Below are positions 35,601 to 45,840 of a stretch of 64,000 nt of DNA, in pieces. The stretch's first letter is position 1. Each line of letters starts with the position of its first letter. Both the position numbers and the translations under genes were made by a program. Source of the DNA: Sciurus carolinensis (Eukaryota; Chordata; Mammalia; Rodentia; Sciuridae). The notes under the pieces are model-generated. The model ran no database searches. It was not told the origin of the DNA and saw nothing but the letters and a program-made list of their open reading frames with translations. The DNA lies in assembly GCF_902686445.1 (NCBI RefSeq), contig NC_062217.1, forward strand, positions 172,339,598-172,403,597, in the 5' to 3' direction.

Positions 35601-38600
35601 GCATAATTTTATTAATAGCCATAAAATTCCTGTCAAACTTCTGTGATTTTTTTCAACACACTCAAATTTAATACTTATTTTAATCAAACAGGTAACAAGA
35701 TAAGTGACAGACTGCCAAGCAGTCTAGTCCACAGTTCCCTAACTACTTAGCTTATTTCTTTACACCTAGTAACAAGTTGGATGATGGCTGGTGTGTGGGA
35801 TAAACCCAGAATAGTTTCCAGCACAGGAGCCGATGAGCTCCAGGTTCGTTGAGCTCCCCGCTTCACCAAGACCATGGCAGAGGTCTTGAGATGGAAGTGC
35901 CTGTTGCTAACTGCCTGGGCACTTGGTTTCCAAACCAAGGACTCCCCCCCTGGCCCAACACCAGCTTGAGCAGCATCCCAAAGAGTAGAAAAGACAAATT
36001 CTTAGGCCCCCTCCTAGAACTGCTGGGCCCTACTAATCATCCATGCATGAGCAGAATCGAGCTTAATAAGCTGGCCACTGGTGTTCCCATTCTGCACCAA
36101 CACCCTCATTAGGTCTTCTCACACGGCCAATCCCTGGGACTTGCTCCACATCAGAACAGGAAGCATCTTGGGTCTCACGGTTTTTATGTGATTAGTTCAG
36201 ACACACAAAGATGGAAGAGAACAGTGAGTAGAAGACAAAAGCAACCACGAGGCAGTGCAGATCCCAAGGTTCATTTCCATGTGTCAGGACTGTCCCACCC
36301 ACAGGCTTCCATATTGGCCGAGACTTTTTGGCCAAAAGCCCAAGACAATGCAGTACTCTCATTCTGAATCACAAAGAAGAAACGCAGATTTAGATTATTT
36401 CACTACGTCTAAGTTCAACTTCTTTTCATGCCTTATTTTTCTGCTATAACCAGGAAGTCATTCTCACTGATTTAAAGTACAACAATCATTTGTTGAAATG
36501 TCTAAAAATGATTTCCTATCACCAAAAAAGAATCAGAGCCCAGCCCTGAAAGGTATTTCCCATCACCTGTTCACGTGCTGTCCCGGGACTTTCTGTTGAC
36601 TTGCTTCCATTCTGACGACTTTCATTCTCATACCTACAGTGCAGGAAGGGTGGACGGAGTTAGACTGGGATTCGCAACCTCTAGCTGAAGCCTCCACATG
36701 ACCACATTGGGTCATGTGCAAGGACAAAATTTCAGGCTTTGTTCAGAACATTACCTTATACATAGAAATGAACTTAGAGCTAGAAAAGTGTTTTACACTA
36801 GAAACTTTTATCAATTTTCTCAGGTTTCTTTTAGAATACTGTTGTCAGAGGTGGGAACCCAGATTAACTCTTAACTGACTGGCCTGGGTATGACTAGACT
36901 ACCTCTCTGAGTGCCTGTGTCAACGCCCATCGAATAGGAGCAGAACCGTGGGCTCCTCTCCTACACGCCCCTGGAAGCCAGTAACCGCATGAAGTCGATC
37001 AGCAAGCCGACACAACTCGCTCCCATGAAGTGACACACTTCAGGTGAATACAAAGCTGTGACTTCATTACAGGGAACTGCTGAGCTGTTTCAGAACACCA
37101 TGATCACACCAGTTTCCCACTTACTTTGTGTCTAGGCAAGACAGGTGCATCTTAGGAGGGCTCCATAGTTGTTTTGACTGATCTGAGATCAAATCATGGA
37201 AGCTATCCACTATTCTGCACAATGAAAACTCAGGACCTCTGTGAAAGGGCCTGATCTGAATTTTCATGGCACCCTAATCTGAGGTCTTTAGGTGTCTGGA
37301 ACAGTGTCTCATGGTGTCAGAGCACTAAATCAAGTCCTTTCCTTCAGGTCTGTTTTCCGCTCTTTGCTAGGGATGTCTAATCGTTGCAGCTGATCTCCAT
37401 TTAAAAGTATTTTCTTTGGGGAAAATAGTTCTAGTCTCCTTTCCAGATAAAATACTTCCTACCTAGAAGTCTGTATTCATTAAGAATGTCCTTTAAAATT
37501 GTACATAGAGATAAAGGACGTTTTATCATGATATAAAGTTCAATCCATCAAGAAGATATTCCAATTAAAACAAGTCACCTGACAGCAGGTTCCAAGAGAC
37601 CATAAGAACGATGGAAAGTTAAAATTAAGGGGGTGGAAAAAGTTACACTGTGTAAGCACTAATCAGAAAGAAATTAATTCAGCTATAATTATCATCCAAA
37701 GGAAACATCAGGCAAAAGGTAGAGGACATTTCTAAGTGACAGAGTTCTGTGTCAGAGCTCTGATGACAGAGTTGAAAGTACTGTTCAGGATCAGTTCCAG
37801 GAGGACATTTGCATGCCACCATATAGCCTCCAAACATACAAGGCAAAAATCAATAGAGCTAAAAAAGGGAATCAAAGAATCCTCAGCAGGAGATTTCAAC
37901 ATATCTCTTAGAGTAACTAGTAAATAGGGAATGATTTAAAAATATAGAAGATTTGAATCTAATGGCTAAACTGATAGAAGACTGCATTCAGTAGCTGTAC
38001 AATACACTGTATTCAAATACACAGGCTTAGTAAGAAATTAATCATCTCTGATCATAAAGAAAGCCTCAACATACTTCAAAAACAAAATTACTCAAATGTC
38101 CATCAAGAATGACTATTTGAAGTTGAAGCGATGGCTCCGCTTGGAGAGCACTCACCTAGCATACGCAAAGAATGACTATTTGTACTTTAGTCTTCTGTTA
38201 TTGTGCATGCCATGCACATTTTAAAATGCAATATTTATGCATTGAGGGAGAACAAACCGGAGACACCCAACATGCTAGGAGTCTCACATACAGAGCAGGG
38301 GCCAGGCACACAACCACCTTATCACTTCACTGTTATGGAGTGTCACAGAAGACAGACATCTGTAGGGCCTAGAGATTGTTCTCAAGCAGCAAGACTCCTA
38401 AGACCACCATGGTGGCCTCCCTGGAGAGAAGTAGTGACTGGAGGCAATACGAAAGAACTTCTGGAAACTCCCAAGACTTGGGTGGCATTTTAGTCTGCTA
38501 GGACTGCCATAATGAACCACCACACAGGATGTCTGCAACAGAACTTTGCTCTCAGCTCTGGAGGCTGAAAGTCTAAGACCAAGGGATCTGAGAGAACGGC

Positions 38601-41600
38601 TCCTCTGCCCTGCCCTGGCCTATTCACGCAACGTGCCTTCAGGCTTGCTCTTCTGATGTCTGTGTCCAAGGGCCTCAGTTTAACTTCTCTTTAAAGGCCC
38701 TCTCTCAAACACACACTCTAAGGCACTGAGGGCTAGGAATTCAAAATACAGATATTAAGGAAGCACAGTTCAGTCCATACAGGTGGTAATCAATCCCTAG
38801 AGTGTTCAGATCATGATGATTTCATCTGTTCACCTTGTTTTCTAAGTATCTATGAATGCATTCTGCTTAAAATAAAAAGCAACTAAAAAAGTATACCTTT
38901 TCACAACATTCAGAAGAAAATAACCTCCATTAGGACCAGGTTACCTATCTTCCACCTAATTCTGTGCTCTCCAATGCTGGAATTCCATCTCGTTTGGGCC
39001 CAGTGTCACTCTCAGAGTCCTATGCTTCTAGATTATGAGGACCACAAATGAGAGCCTGAAGTATTTCCACATTGCCACCATCAAAGAGGAATCACAGCTG
39101 AACTGTGGCACCATCTACAGTTAATTAGATTATGCTGTTTGTTGTTAGCTAACTAAATTTTACCTACCTGAAGGACCGATCAATAATAGTTATTATATCT
39201 CCATGCTTTAGTGGTACAGGTTCTTGAATAGCAGACCCATTTACTTGTGTTGGATTACTGGAACTGAAGTTACACAATATTGCCTACAAGTGTAAAAAGG
39301 GGAGGAAATAGGTAACTAATGACAAGATAAAAAGCAAATTACAGTTTTAGAAATCAACTTCCAAAAACTCACTTACCTCCTGTTCCTTGATTTCAATTTT
39401 GCAATGTTGCTTCGACACTACAGGAAGCTGGATACGAATGTCACATTCGGTACCCCTTAATACAGAAGAGTTAAGATTTTTTTTTTTTTTTGGTTATAAC
39501 TTCATAAAAAATTACCTCAATTTTTCAAAATAAAACAGAAGTGGACTAATGTGCTTGATCTGCCAATGTAATGACATGAGGAATAACCAAAAACAAAACA
39601 TAACAACAACAACAACAACAACAAAAAAAATGGGCAATGCAAATGGTCTTCACATTTTGCAAAAAGTTTTTATAAATGTTGGATAAAATGCTATTTGAGA
39701 TCTTTAAAACTTGAGTACTTAATTTTAACAGAAAAATACTAGAATACAAATTCAATTACCTTTTGCAAAAATAGCTATGCTTATAAGACACAAAGTATTT
39801 TATATAAATTTTGAAGCATAATTACTTTTAATGCTTTGTGTTTTTAAGTAGTTTATGTACATTTAAAGACAATCAACCCCAAAGTGCCACATATCCGGCT
39901 AGCAACTCCCTGTGCCTCAGCTTCCTCATAAAGAAAGGCTACTTTAGCGCCCGGGTCAGTGTTGTTCCAACAATCCAGTGAGCTGCGCATGTAACCGAGT
40001 GCCAGGCAGGCAGCCATGTCAAGTGTGAGCTTTTCACTGCTGTTTTAAAATTACACCTTACTAAGTGATAAGTTCAAAATTCTCCTAACATTAAAAACAC
40101 TGATCTGCTGGCAACAAAAAGCAATATCTAGATTCAACTGTGCACAGAAAGTTGACACCATGGAAAAGCCCAGAAGCTAGCTGGAGAGTGGCCGGTGCTC
40201 GGGAGTCTCTGGTATCGGACTCCATCCTGCGTTTTAGGAGTGGAACATACTCTCATTTCCTGTCTGGTCTGCGGATGAACCTCCAGAGTCTTAGCACACC
40301 TGCACCTATCACAGCACTTATGAATTGGCTCCAAAATAATAAAATCTTGCAAAACGTATGCTGAAGTACTATTTATGATAACCAAAATGAACATCATTCA
40401 AGACTGGAAATTTTTTTCTTTTCAAGAGAAAGGAAATTAGGCAAGGTGACAGCTTCTTTAAAGTCAAGAAGAGAATTTGGGTTTTACATACCAGAACACC
40501 CCAGTAAAGAGGGACTTTATCATTAGAACTGGCTTTTGTTGGCAGGAGAACCCATTAGTGTTTCTTAATGTCAACACTGCTGCTGACATTTTGGGCCAGA
40601 GAAGTCTTCAAGCAGGGCTGTTCTGAGCACTGCTGAGTGCTTCCTAGCAGCCCTGACCTCTGCTCAGTGACACTAGTGGCACACACTTCTCCCAATGACA
40701 TGTAAAAATGTCCCCAGACCCTGCCCAAAGGCCCCTGCAGGGTAAAATGGCCCTGCCTCTTGAGCACTACTGTTATGCCTTGATTTCCAATTCAATCTCC
40801 AGCACGTCTTTCTACTAGACATGTACCAATGGTATATACTGATCATCTCTCATGTGCCAGACCCCAAACCCGGCCCCAAGCGCATAACTATTAACAAGAC
40901 AGCCTTTGCCCTTGGAGCTCAGACCTCCAGGAGACACTAACCAAAAACACCAATGCTGTGATGCTAGGAAAAACGTATTCATTAAAGGCTTGCTTCCTGG
41001 TAACAATTTAGACAGACACCTGAAAGACAGGAATCACTCAAGCACAAGAGTAGGGGGAATAATGCAGCCATCAAGTTCAAACTTTATAAAATACCAACAC
41101 AAGCAAGAAGTTGGAATGCCTTAGGAAGATGGTGAGAGATGAAGGAATCCAGAGGATGGGATGATGCCAGCCAGAGTGGGGCCAGGGACCAGACCATGGG
41201 GGTGACCTTATCACACACCTACAGGGACACCTTAGACGGTGAGGCTCATGCCATTAGCAACTGTGCCCATTGTGCTGGGACCAGGGATATTACTGGCCCT
41301 AAAGAGGAAGCCAACAGCAGGAGGGTATCAAAGCACAGGGCAGGCGTGGGGAGGCATTCCTTCCGGTTTTTATTTTTCCAGACACGCAGCAGGCCAGGGA
41401 GTACTGCTGAGGTGCAGAGACAACACGTCACGTCTACTGGGAGGGGCAGTGTCTTCTAAAGACAGTCTGCTGTGCGTCGGGTTTAAGAATCACCGATACC
41501 TCTCCGCATTGCAAAATCTTTGTCAAACCAATTGCAAAATATGCTTGATTTAAAATGCACATTATGCATGTCATCACACAGCACACGTAACAACGATATG

Positions 41601-41781
41601 CTCAACAGCCGGTGGACGCGTCCGGGAAGCGTGGCTCACGCTGCGCACGGGAGCCCAGCCCTCCACCCGCCCGGGTCGGCGCTCTCACCTTCCAAACAAG
41701 CAGGTGCTGAGGCTCAGCGGGAAGTGGGCTCCGTCCCGCCCCGCTCCTCTTGATAGTCACCAGGCGTCCCGCGGGCCGCAT
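20204..41781 (-). CDS. MKI67: MKI67, proliferation marker Ki-67 (complete gene; two apparent frame lesions)
   Basis: Coding exons on the minus strand: 41781-41689, 39455-39377, 39283-39168, 36633-36567, 34811-34766, 34297-33275, 32113-31938, 31010-30695, 30599-30481, 30379-30208, 28067-27924, 27021-21383, 20632-20204. Ignoring one extra G in exon 2, the frame is continuous for about 2805 residues (human about 3256). Order of parts: FHA domain (residues 1-100, SKQH and NPTQVNGS motifs), a PP1-docking RVSF segment (LKRRRVSFGSRLRPELFDEN), a basic middle with QMICSKRRSGASEANLI, 13 Ki-67 repeats, and a basic LR tail. Ki-67 is a nuclear protein of cycling cells that coats mitotic chromosomes, organises the perichromosomal layer and recruits PP1. 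Neighbours: PTPRE converges on its 3' end; pseudogene copies lie upstream. The promoter is of cell-cycle (CHR) type. Odd points: the extra G in exon 2, and a 1-base deletion in exon 14 that removes the conserved last residues. Confidence 0.97.
20633..21382 (-). other. MKI67: MKI67 intron 13
   Basis: Donor GTGACG follows ACG at 21383, giving an in-phase join DSAPADT/GILLRT. That matches the length of the mammalian protein better than the later GTGGGT, which would add TQG. No recognisable element inside. Confidence 0.75.
21383..27021 (-). CDS. MKI67: MKI67 exon 13, the giant Ki-67 repeat exon
   Basis: The acceptor is ttttcacag. 5639 nt are read in a single frame. It begins SSVFSSTQKTAKEPSDKHF and ASPSLRRQSIREN, then a unique basic region of about 250 residues, then 13 Ki-67 repeats of about 122 residues, then a unique end with APKAKPVEDKVEV and ISRIEPVEEHN. 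Human exon 13 carries 16 repeats, so this one is shorter. Each typical repeat has a core EDLAGFQELFQTPG followed by TP and SP/TP sites that mitotic kinases could phosphorylate. The last four repeats have lost the FQELFQTP core. Confidence 0.97.
21800..23260 (-). repeat. MKI67: Two-repeat higher-order unit at the 3' end of exon 13
   Basis: Repeats 10 and 11 are repeated as 12 and 13. The phrases TEALTDD, PCSSPQPEPVDRPASTKRRP, RTRTRTAEV, EEPAQQTLAPAAR and HLAGSEETIPAPGPPEGP recur in the same order, about 714-730 bases apart. The DNA landmark gagtgcctccgtggggcctg occurs at about 22175 and 22889. Confidence 0.85.
23266..25870 (-). repeat. MKI67: 1095-bp higher-order repeat (three Ki-67 repeats per unit)
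   Basis: The landmark ggcctggggtttggaagagc occurs at 23266, 24361 and 25456, spaced by exactly 1095 bases (365 codons, three Ki-67 repeats). The blocks 23700-24360 and 24795-25455 differ by one base by eye (a Leu/Pro change). Because 1095 is divisible by three, copy-number change leaves the frame intact. Confidence 0.92.
27924..28067 (-). CDS. MKI67: MKI67 exon 12
   Basis: The acceptor is catttatcag and the donor is ttttgg/gttggt. It encodes GLTEMFKTPVKKATTSPGTL, then SNSENLLGKKSQVPNS and LPITLEIL. GLTEMFKTPVK is a single repeat-like motif ahead of the main array. Phase 1 at both ends. Confidence 0.92.
28950..29345 (+). mobile_element. Retroelement 3' end with purine-rich tract (probable L1 type)
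   Basis: A polypurine stretch (gagagtgagagagaagaaa), then ggactggaggggaaggggag, then attccatggcgaatctcatc and gttacacataactaaaaaat give the look of a rodent L1 3' end. It sits in MKI67 intron 11. Family unconfirmed. Confidence 0.45.
30208..30379 (-). CDS. MKI67: MKI67 exon 11
   Basis: The acceptor is tttccacag and the donor is tttcag/gtaaag. It encodes KPTGSVHNQFSTGHANSPCT, IIIGKAQIEKVNVPARPYRM and FNQKMDYDEDLS. 172 nt, phase 0 to 1. Very close to the mammalian consensus. Confidence 0.95.
30481..30599 (-). CDS. MKI67: MKI67 exon 10
   Basis: The acceptor is ctctgacag and the donor is cccaag/gtatga. It encodes VAKSWADVVKLGAKQTQTRV and HGPQRQMTRRQRRPTTPK, a basic segment. 119 nt, phase 1 to 0. 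Confidence 0.95.
30695..31010 (-). CDS. MKI67: MKI67 exon 9
   Basis: The acceptor is ccttgtcag and the donor is attg/gttagt. It encodes EQPASPGTELSSAICWEVKT at the start and SISRSQHGILQMICSKRRSG, ASEANLI at the end. The first half is diverged and the second half strongly conserved. Confidence 0.95.
31938..32113 (-). CDS. MKI67: MKI67 exon 8, PP1-docking segment
   Basis: The acceptor is ttccttag and the donor is aag/gtaggc. It encodes RSEDLLLKRRRVSFGSRLRP, ELFDENLPPNTPLKKGETPA and VLKKIIK. RVSF is the canonical RVxF protein-phosphatase-1 docking motif, followed by the flanking motif shared by Ki-67 and Repo-Man. All of it is intact. 176 nt. Confidence 0.96.
33275..34297 (-). CDS. MKI67: MKI67 exon 7 (long, alternatively spliced in human)
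   Basis: The acceptor is ttactatcaag and the donor is atta/gtaagt. 1023 nt, phase 1 to 1, so skipping it keeps the frame. In human the equivalent 1080-nt exon is skipped in the short isoform. It begins GKEQDSKAHSKLTERN, is Ser/Pro/Glu rich and poorly conserved in the middle, and ends KIQKDSFSRPEKLG and CSGLPGLSSVDISNFGDSI. Confidence 0.95.
34766..34811 (-). CDS. MKI67: MKI67 exon 6 (46 nt micro-exon)
   Basis: The acceptor is cccaacatatag. It encodes EPARRASRAGFSAEP plus one base, against EPARRVSRSSFSSDP in human. The donor is cctg/gttcgt, weaker than consensus. The phases (0 to 1) fit exon 5 and exon 7. Confidence 0.88.
36567..36633 (-). CDS. MKI67: MKI67 exon 5
   Basis: The acceptor is gcactgtag and the donor is gaacag/gtgatg. 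It encodes the rest of an Arg codon and then YENESRQNGSKSTESPGTAR and EQ, directly after the FHA fold. 67 nt, phase 2 to 0. Confidence 0.94.
38118..38785. mobile_element. Old interspersed repeats in MKI67 intron 4
   Basis: 38118-38165 is a short ID-SINE-like piece. 38484-38785 has the wording of an old mammalian repeat: tttagtctgctaggactgcc, ctctggaggctgaaagtct, aggcactgagggctaggaatt, cagttcagtccatacag. I cannot assign the family with certainty. Confidence 0.45.
39168..39283 (-). CDS. MKI67: MKI67 exon 4, FHA domain
   Basis: The acceptor is acacttgtag and the donor is ttcag/gtaggt. It encodes AILCNFSSSNPTQVNGSAIQ and EPVPLKHGDIITIIDRSF. NPTQVNG and the HGD turn are FHA hallmarks. 116 nt. Confidence 0.96.
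39377..39455 (-). CDS. MKI67: MKI67 exon 3, FHA domain
   Basis: The acceptor is tgtattaag and the donor is caggag/gtaagt. It encodes GTECDIRIQLPVVSKQHCKI and EIKEQE. S and H of SKQH contribute to phosphothreonine recognition in FHA domains. 79 nt. Confidence 0.96.
39602..39628 (+). repeat. (AAC)n microsatellite with A tail
   Basis: Seven tandem aac units followed by a short A run in MKI67 intron 2. This probably began as a retroelement tail. Confidence 0.85.
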
Positions 41782-41795
41782 TCTACCCTAGCTGT
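41689..41795 (-). CDS. MKI67: MKI67 exon 2 with initiator ATG and an apparent extra G
   Basis: ATG is at 41781-41779 and the donor is ttggaag/gtgaga. The start reads MRPAGRLVTIKRSG, matching the mammalian N-terminus. The end, read back from the donor in the phase needed by exon 3, is DGAHFPLSLSTCLFGR. The two halves are joined by gcgggac, which has one base too many (the coding part is 93 nt, 92 expected). The frame that carries the 3' half meets TGA upstream and has no ATG of its own. The 5'UTR boundary near 41795 is a guess. Confidence 0.85.
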
Positions 41796-42002
41796 GTGCC
41801 GGGTCGCAGGACCCAGGGTTCCGACTGCACCTGCGAAACTCGCCGCGTTCCCTGCAGAAGAGGTCGGTGCTGCGGGCCGCGGCTCTGAGTGGTTCTCAAA
41901 AGCTCGGCGGTACCCAGGGCCCAGCCCGGAGGTCCGCGGCCAGGACGGCAGCGCCCGCCGCCGCGGTCCCAGGCCCCAGTCACCCGAGTCCCGCCCGCTC
42001 AC

Positions 42003-42150
42003 CTGGCGCCGTAGGCGCCGTCCGCCGCCCGCAATCCGCGGCAGGGGAGCTGGACGCGAGCGGTGTCCACGCGCGCCCGCACCGCCCCACTGCCGCTCGC
42101 CGCCGCCCTCCGCGTCCGGTGTCCCAGCAGCTCCGCGCCAGGCGCCCGCC
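42003..42150 (-). other. MKI67: MKI67 exon 1 (non-coding)
   Basis: The donor ggcgccag/gtgagc lies in a CpG island, downstream of the CHR elements and upstream of exon 2. The transcription start is inferred to be around 42150, just below the CHR pair, but no initiator can be fixed by eye. Confidence 0.65.
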
Positions 42151-42160
42151 GCGCCACGGA

Positions 42161-42184
42161 TTCAAACCAAAACGGCGGTTCAAA
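42161..42184 (-). promoter_or_regulatory. MKI67: Twin CHR elements (TTTGAA)
   Basis: ttcaaa on the plus strand at 42161-42166 and 42179-42184 reads TTTGAA toward MKI67. CHR is the LIN54/MuvB binding site. Two copies 18 bases apart in the right orientation lie immediately upstream of exon 1. Confidence 0.8.
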
Positions 42185-42319
42185 TTCTGGCGCTAAGGGC
42201 CACGATTGGACAAGAAGGCGCGGCATGGGGCCAATGGGAAGGGCGAGGGAAGCGTGGGCGGGGCCGAGGGCGGAAAAGCGGAGCTCCTCTTGGGGGGCGC
42301 GCGCGGCCCGCCGGCGCTT

Positions 42320-45300
42320 GCCGGGCAGGGAGAGCAGCTCAGCGTGGGCATCACCCCGGCCACAAGTGCAAAGATGGACCGTGTCCTCGCCAACGAGAAC
42401 CCCTCCTCCTTTCTTTTAATTTAAGGACCAAACACAAGCGACGCCACGTGTCACTCATTGCTGGAAGATTTAAATTTAAAAATTAAAGCCCTCTCTCGCC
42501 GGTTCCTCCATCTCAACAAGCAAACCATCACCTTGAGGAGTTTCTTGCGCCTTTTCCAGTTGCAGAGTGTCAGTCTTCCACAGACGCGGGAGAAGTGCAT
42601 TGCACACAGGTTCCACGGCGCCTGTTCTCTGCTAAGGGCAGCGGTTATTTCCATTTGCACAATATCCTGTTTACTGTCTGTTCTATGGCGACAGAGTATC
42701 CAGTTTCAAGAAACCACGATTTATTTTAATCACTTCTCTCTCCACACATTTAGAGTTAGAGCGCTTGGCTGTTCGGAAAAAGTTCAATTAAGATACCTAG
42801 GGCTGGGCAACGTGCCTGACGAACCCTAACACCCCGGGGGCTGGGGAAGGGGCCTAAACCTGCGTTTGGTGACTCCTCCAGGCACCGCCACCGCCGCCCT
42901 GACCTTGGCTTCCTGCCTCAGGAGCCCAGAGCTAACACCGGTGGAGCCTGCAGAAACCATTCGGGGCGCGTCCTGGTCGGTCTGCCCGGGCCTTGGCTGC
43001 TTACCCTCTCCAGGGTCCTCTAAGGAGTCGGGTGGAGTCTGCTGAATACCCCAGCCCGTGGACAATCAGGCTTCTGTCTTCCATCAGGCCTGGCATTAGA
43101 GGTTTGTAAACATGTGCAAAGATGCTGTTTTCACTAGGTTTTTTTGTCTTTTTTTTTTTTTTTTTTTTTTTGGAATGGGGTAATATAATCAGATGAACAG
43201 GCTGGTGCAGTTAAATTAAACATTAGTTCCCATTCCCCACCCCATTAAACAATCAAACAGAGCTCATCTCTGACTAACCCCTTAAACGACTGCATTTTTC
43301 TCTAGTTTTCAATTCTTCCATTCTCAGAGGCAACCTAATGAGAGCTGAAGGGGTAGAATGTTGCCAACCTTGTGAACATTACAGAGTGCACACCAGCAAC
43401 TCTCAAGAGAGCAGGAAGTGAAAGATGCAGGAAAGGTCAGAGCTGTGGTCCCAGATCTGTGGGAGGGCCGGTCTTTAAAGTGTTCTGTGACAAACTTTCG
43501 TAGTGGTACTTTCTGTTGAATTTGAGGCTTGCCCTAGAGCCTACCATTTCATTATGAACACAGATCTCACTTCTATAAGGAGAACCTCATGAATCCTTTT
43601 GCCCGCCTGGCTTCTGGCTCTACAGTTCCTCCAGCATTATCAGTCCCAGGACTAGAGACCCTGTAGTTAGAGACCCAGAGACTCAGGATGGTTGGAAAAG
43701 CCTTCCCAGGGGGCATATGGACCTGGGAGTTTCAGGGATTAATTTGTGTCTTCACAGGCTATAGGCACTCATGCCCCAAATCCATCAGCCAGAAGAAACA
43801 TTTCCAGGGAGTTCCCCGCCCCTGGGCCCTTCACTCCTCCCACACGACTATCTCACCTGCCAGAATCTGACAGTGTGCATTGCACTGGAGGGTCGCAAAG
43901 GGACCACCCTGCATTTCCCTTAACTCTGCTAGTCCACCTGACTCCAGGACTATTTCCAAAAGGTTTTGAGCTTATATTCAATACATATTTATTAAAGTCT
44001 GAAGATATTCATGTTGCTTGATGAACTATTTAGTAAATATTACATGTCAATATGTATACATAATATGTATGGAGGGGGGAAAGATATAAGTCAAATGGGA
44101 GTGAATAAAGATTTAAGCATACAAGTACATGAATTGCTTTATAATAAAATTAGTAGAAACACAGTTTCCAAGAGCAAAGGAACTCATCTGAAGCCTCCTA
44201 TCACTCTGGGCGGGTCCAGAGGGTCACTCTGGCCCCTCCCTACCATTAGGGCAGTCTCTAACTTTGGCTCTATCCCTGTTGCTTTGTGAATTTCCTTCAT
44301 GAACTTCACTTGAGGCTCCTTCCTGCATCACCATTAACAGTGAGAGAGTCTGGTCAGGGGCTCCCTGGGCTTGGGGAAGGGTATCCCTTCTAAAATCCTT
44401 GATCCGATGGCAGAAGAGGGAAGCACAGGGTGGGACACTCCTGGTTCCACTCTTGGGAAACCTGGGCCCAGAGAAGTGTCCCCCAACAAATATGGTCAGG
44501 TCAGGCAGTGTCTCATCTCAACACTCCAAGAACAGTGAGTGAGAGGTGCCCTAGTCCACCACAAACCAGGGATCTTGGTCATCCCCAGTCCCTACCTGGG
44601 CCCTGAGACTCTCAAGTGACTGCAGATAGGGACTACTGCAGCCATCAATAGAACACACGGCATTCTAAACTTGACTTCCCTGTCTCCTAGTCACTGTTAC
44701 TGGGTCCCTCTGAGCTTTTCAGTCCTTGAGGACAGAGACCTTAATGCAGGGGTGCTGAGCCAGGGGAAGAGCCGGGCTGGGTTCTTCTGAGATAAGGTCA
44801 GGGCTTTGAGCGGGGAGGGCAGCTGCATCACTGAGCTGCCCTGCCAGTCCCAAAGACAGGGACCCAACAATTCACAGCAGTACCCCCCAGGGCTCAATCC
44901 TAGCCCCAGCTCCAGTAGGCCAAGACCAGGCTCCCGAGGCAGGGCTGAGGCTCCAGGCCAGAGGTGGCTCCTCCCACCCGCCTGCCCCCATCACTTGTGT
45001 TCCACAGGTGGGGTGACAGGGTTGTTAGGAAGTTCTCAATGTAGGATTAGAAAACATGTCCTCCACCTTGGAACAACAGTCACTCCGGTCACTCTGACTC
45101 AACCTGACCTAACCCCAGACGATGCTCCATCCTTACAAACCAAGGGAATGGTTATCTGGAACTGCAATCCTGGAAAGCACCGGGTTCCAAAGGAGGTGAT
45201 AAGCACAAGGACCCTTCCCTGACAACCCACCAGCAGTGGCCTAACCTCAGAAATTCCCCCTCCCTCACTCTACTGTAACTTCCCAGGCTATAAGCAGAAG

Positions 45301-45840
45301 ACAGGTTCCAACCACTGCTAGGACCCCCTCCTCAGGTTTGTCCCCAATAAACCTGTGTTACTGTCGAGCCCCTCTCCCTTTCTTTACTTCCTTCATTGGG
45401 TTCTTTACTTACGAGGGTCTGCAGGATTGCCCTCCCTAACCCCAGCTCTGCCCCACTCTGGCCTGGCCCTGTACACCTGGCTGTCTGGGAAGTGGCCTCC
45501 ATCAGGCCAATCTGCCCAAGCACAGGTTTCACACCTCTTCTCTCAAATTCTGTTAGCACTTCCCTGTTCCTCATGACCCCTCTGAAGCCATGTGATCTGA
45601 CGCACTGCTGAGCTCTAGGACCCCAGTTAAGGCCCCCCTGCAAGAAGATCTCCATAGACAGTGTGAACCTCTAAAGTCCCACCAGGGCATGTGACTCCTG
45701 GACTCACATCCTTCAGAGCTTCTAATTGCTGTTAGAACAAAGTCCAAACTCCTGCCAGGCCCTCTGAGGGACATCTGCCTCCTGCCTCCTGGCCCCTCCT
45801 GACCTCTCAATCCACTCTGTGTGCTCAGGCCTTCATAATC
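42320..45840. repeat. MKI67 5' flank, duplication unit A
   Basis: Stretches recur, diverged, in the same orientation at 55.9-57.26 kb. For example, ctcaaattctgttagcactt (about 45543 and 56988) and gctgttagaacaaagtcca-like text (about 45727 and 57150) lie in the same order. No gene is recognised here. A T run is at 43149-43171. Unit A also holds the solo LTR described separately. Confidence 0.8.
45023..45413 (+). mobile_element. Solo endogenous-retrovirus LTR
   Basis: 391 bases begin TGTTAGGAAG and end TTTACTTACG, flanked by the 5-base direct repeat agggt (45018-45022 and 45414-45418). Inside are a TATA-like ctataag at 45288-45294 and an AATAAA at 45346-45351, the order expected of an LTR (promoter, then polyadenylation signal). 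There is no internal retroviral region. Unit B of the local duplication lacks it. Confidence 0.72.

Larger units (their letters stand above)
41990..42320. promoter_or_regulatory. MKI67: MKI67 CpG-island promoter
   Basis: GC- and CpG-rich and TATA-less. On the minus strand, two CCAAT boxes (42205-42209 in minus orientation; 42231-42235 as ccaat on plus) lie upstream of two TTTGAA CHR elements at 42179-42184 and 42161-42166, with agcgcc beside the first. The NF-Y/CHR layout with roughly 25-base spacing is the pattern of genes repressed by DREAM in G0/G1 and activated by MuvB-B-MYB-FOXM1 in G2/M, which fits Ki-67 expression. Confidence 0.85.

Noticed and set aside
41704..42486. 260-codon plus-strand frame
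   Set aside because: It lies in the CpG island over MKI67 exons 1-2. It is Arg/Pro/Ala rich, as GC-rich non-coding DNA gives by chance.
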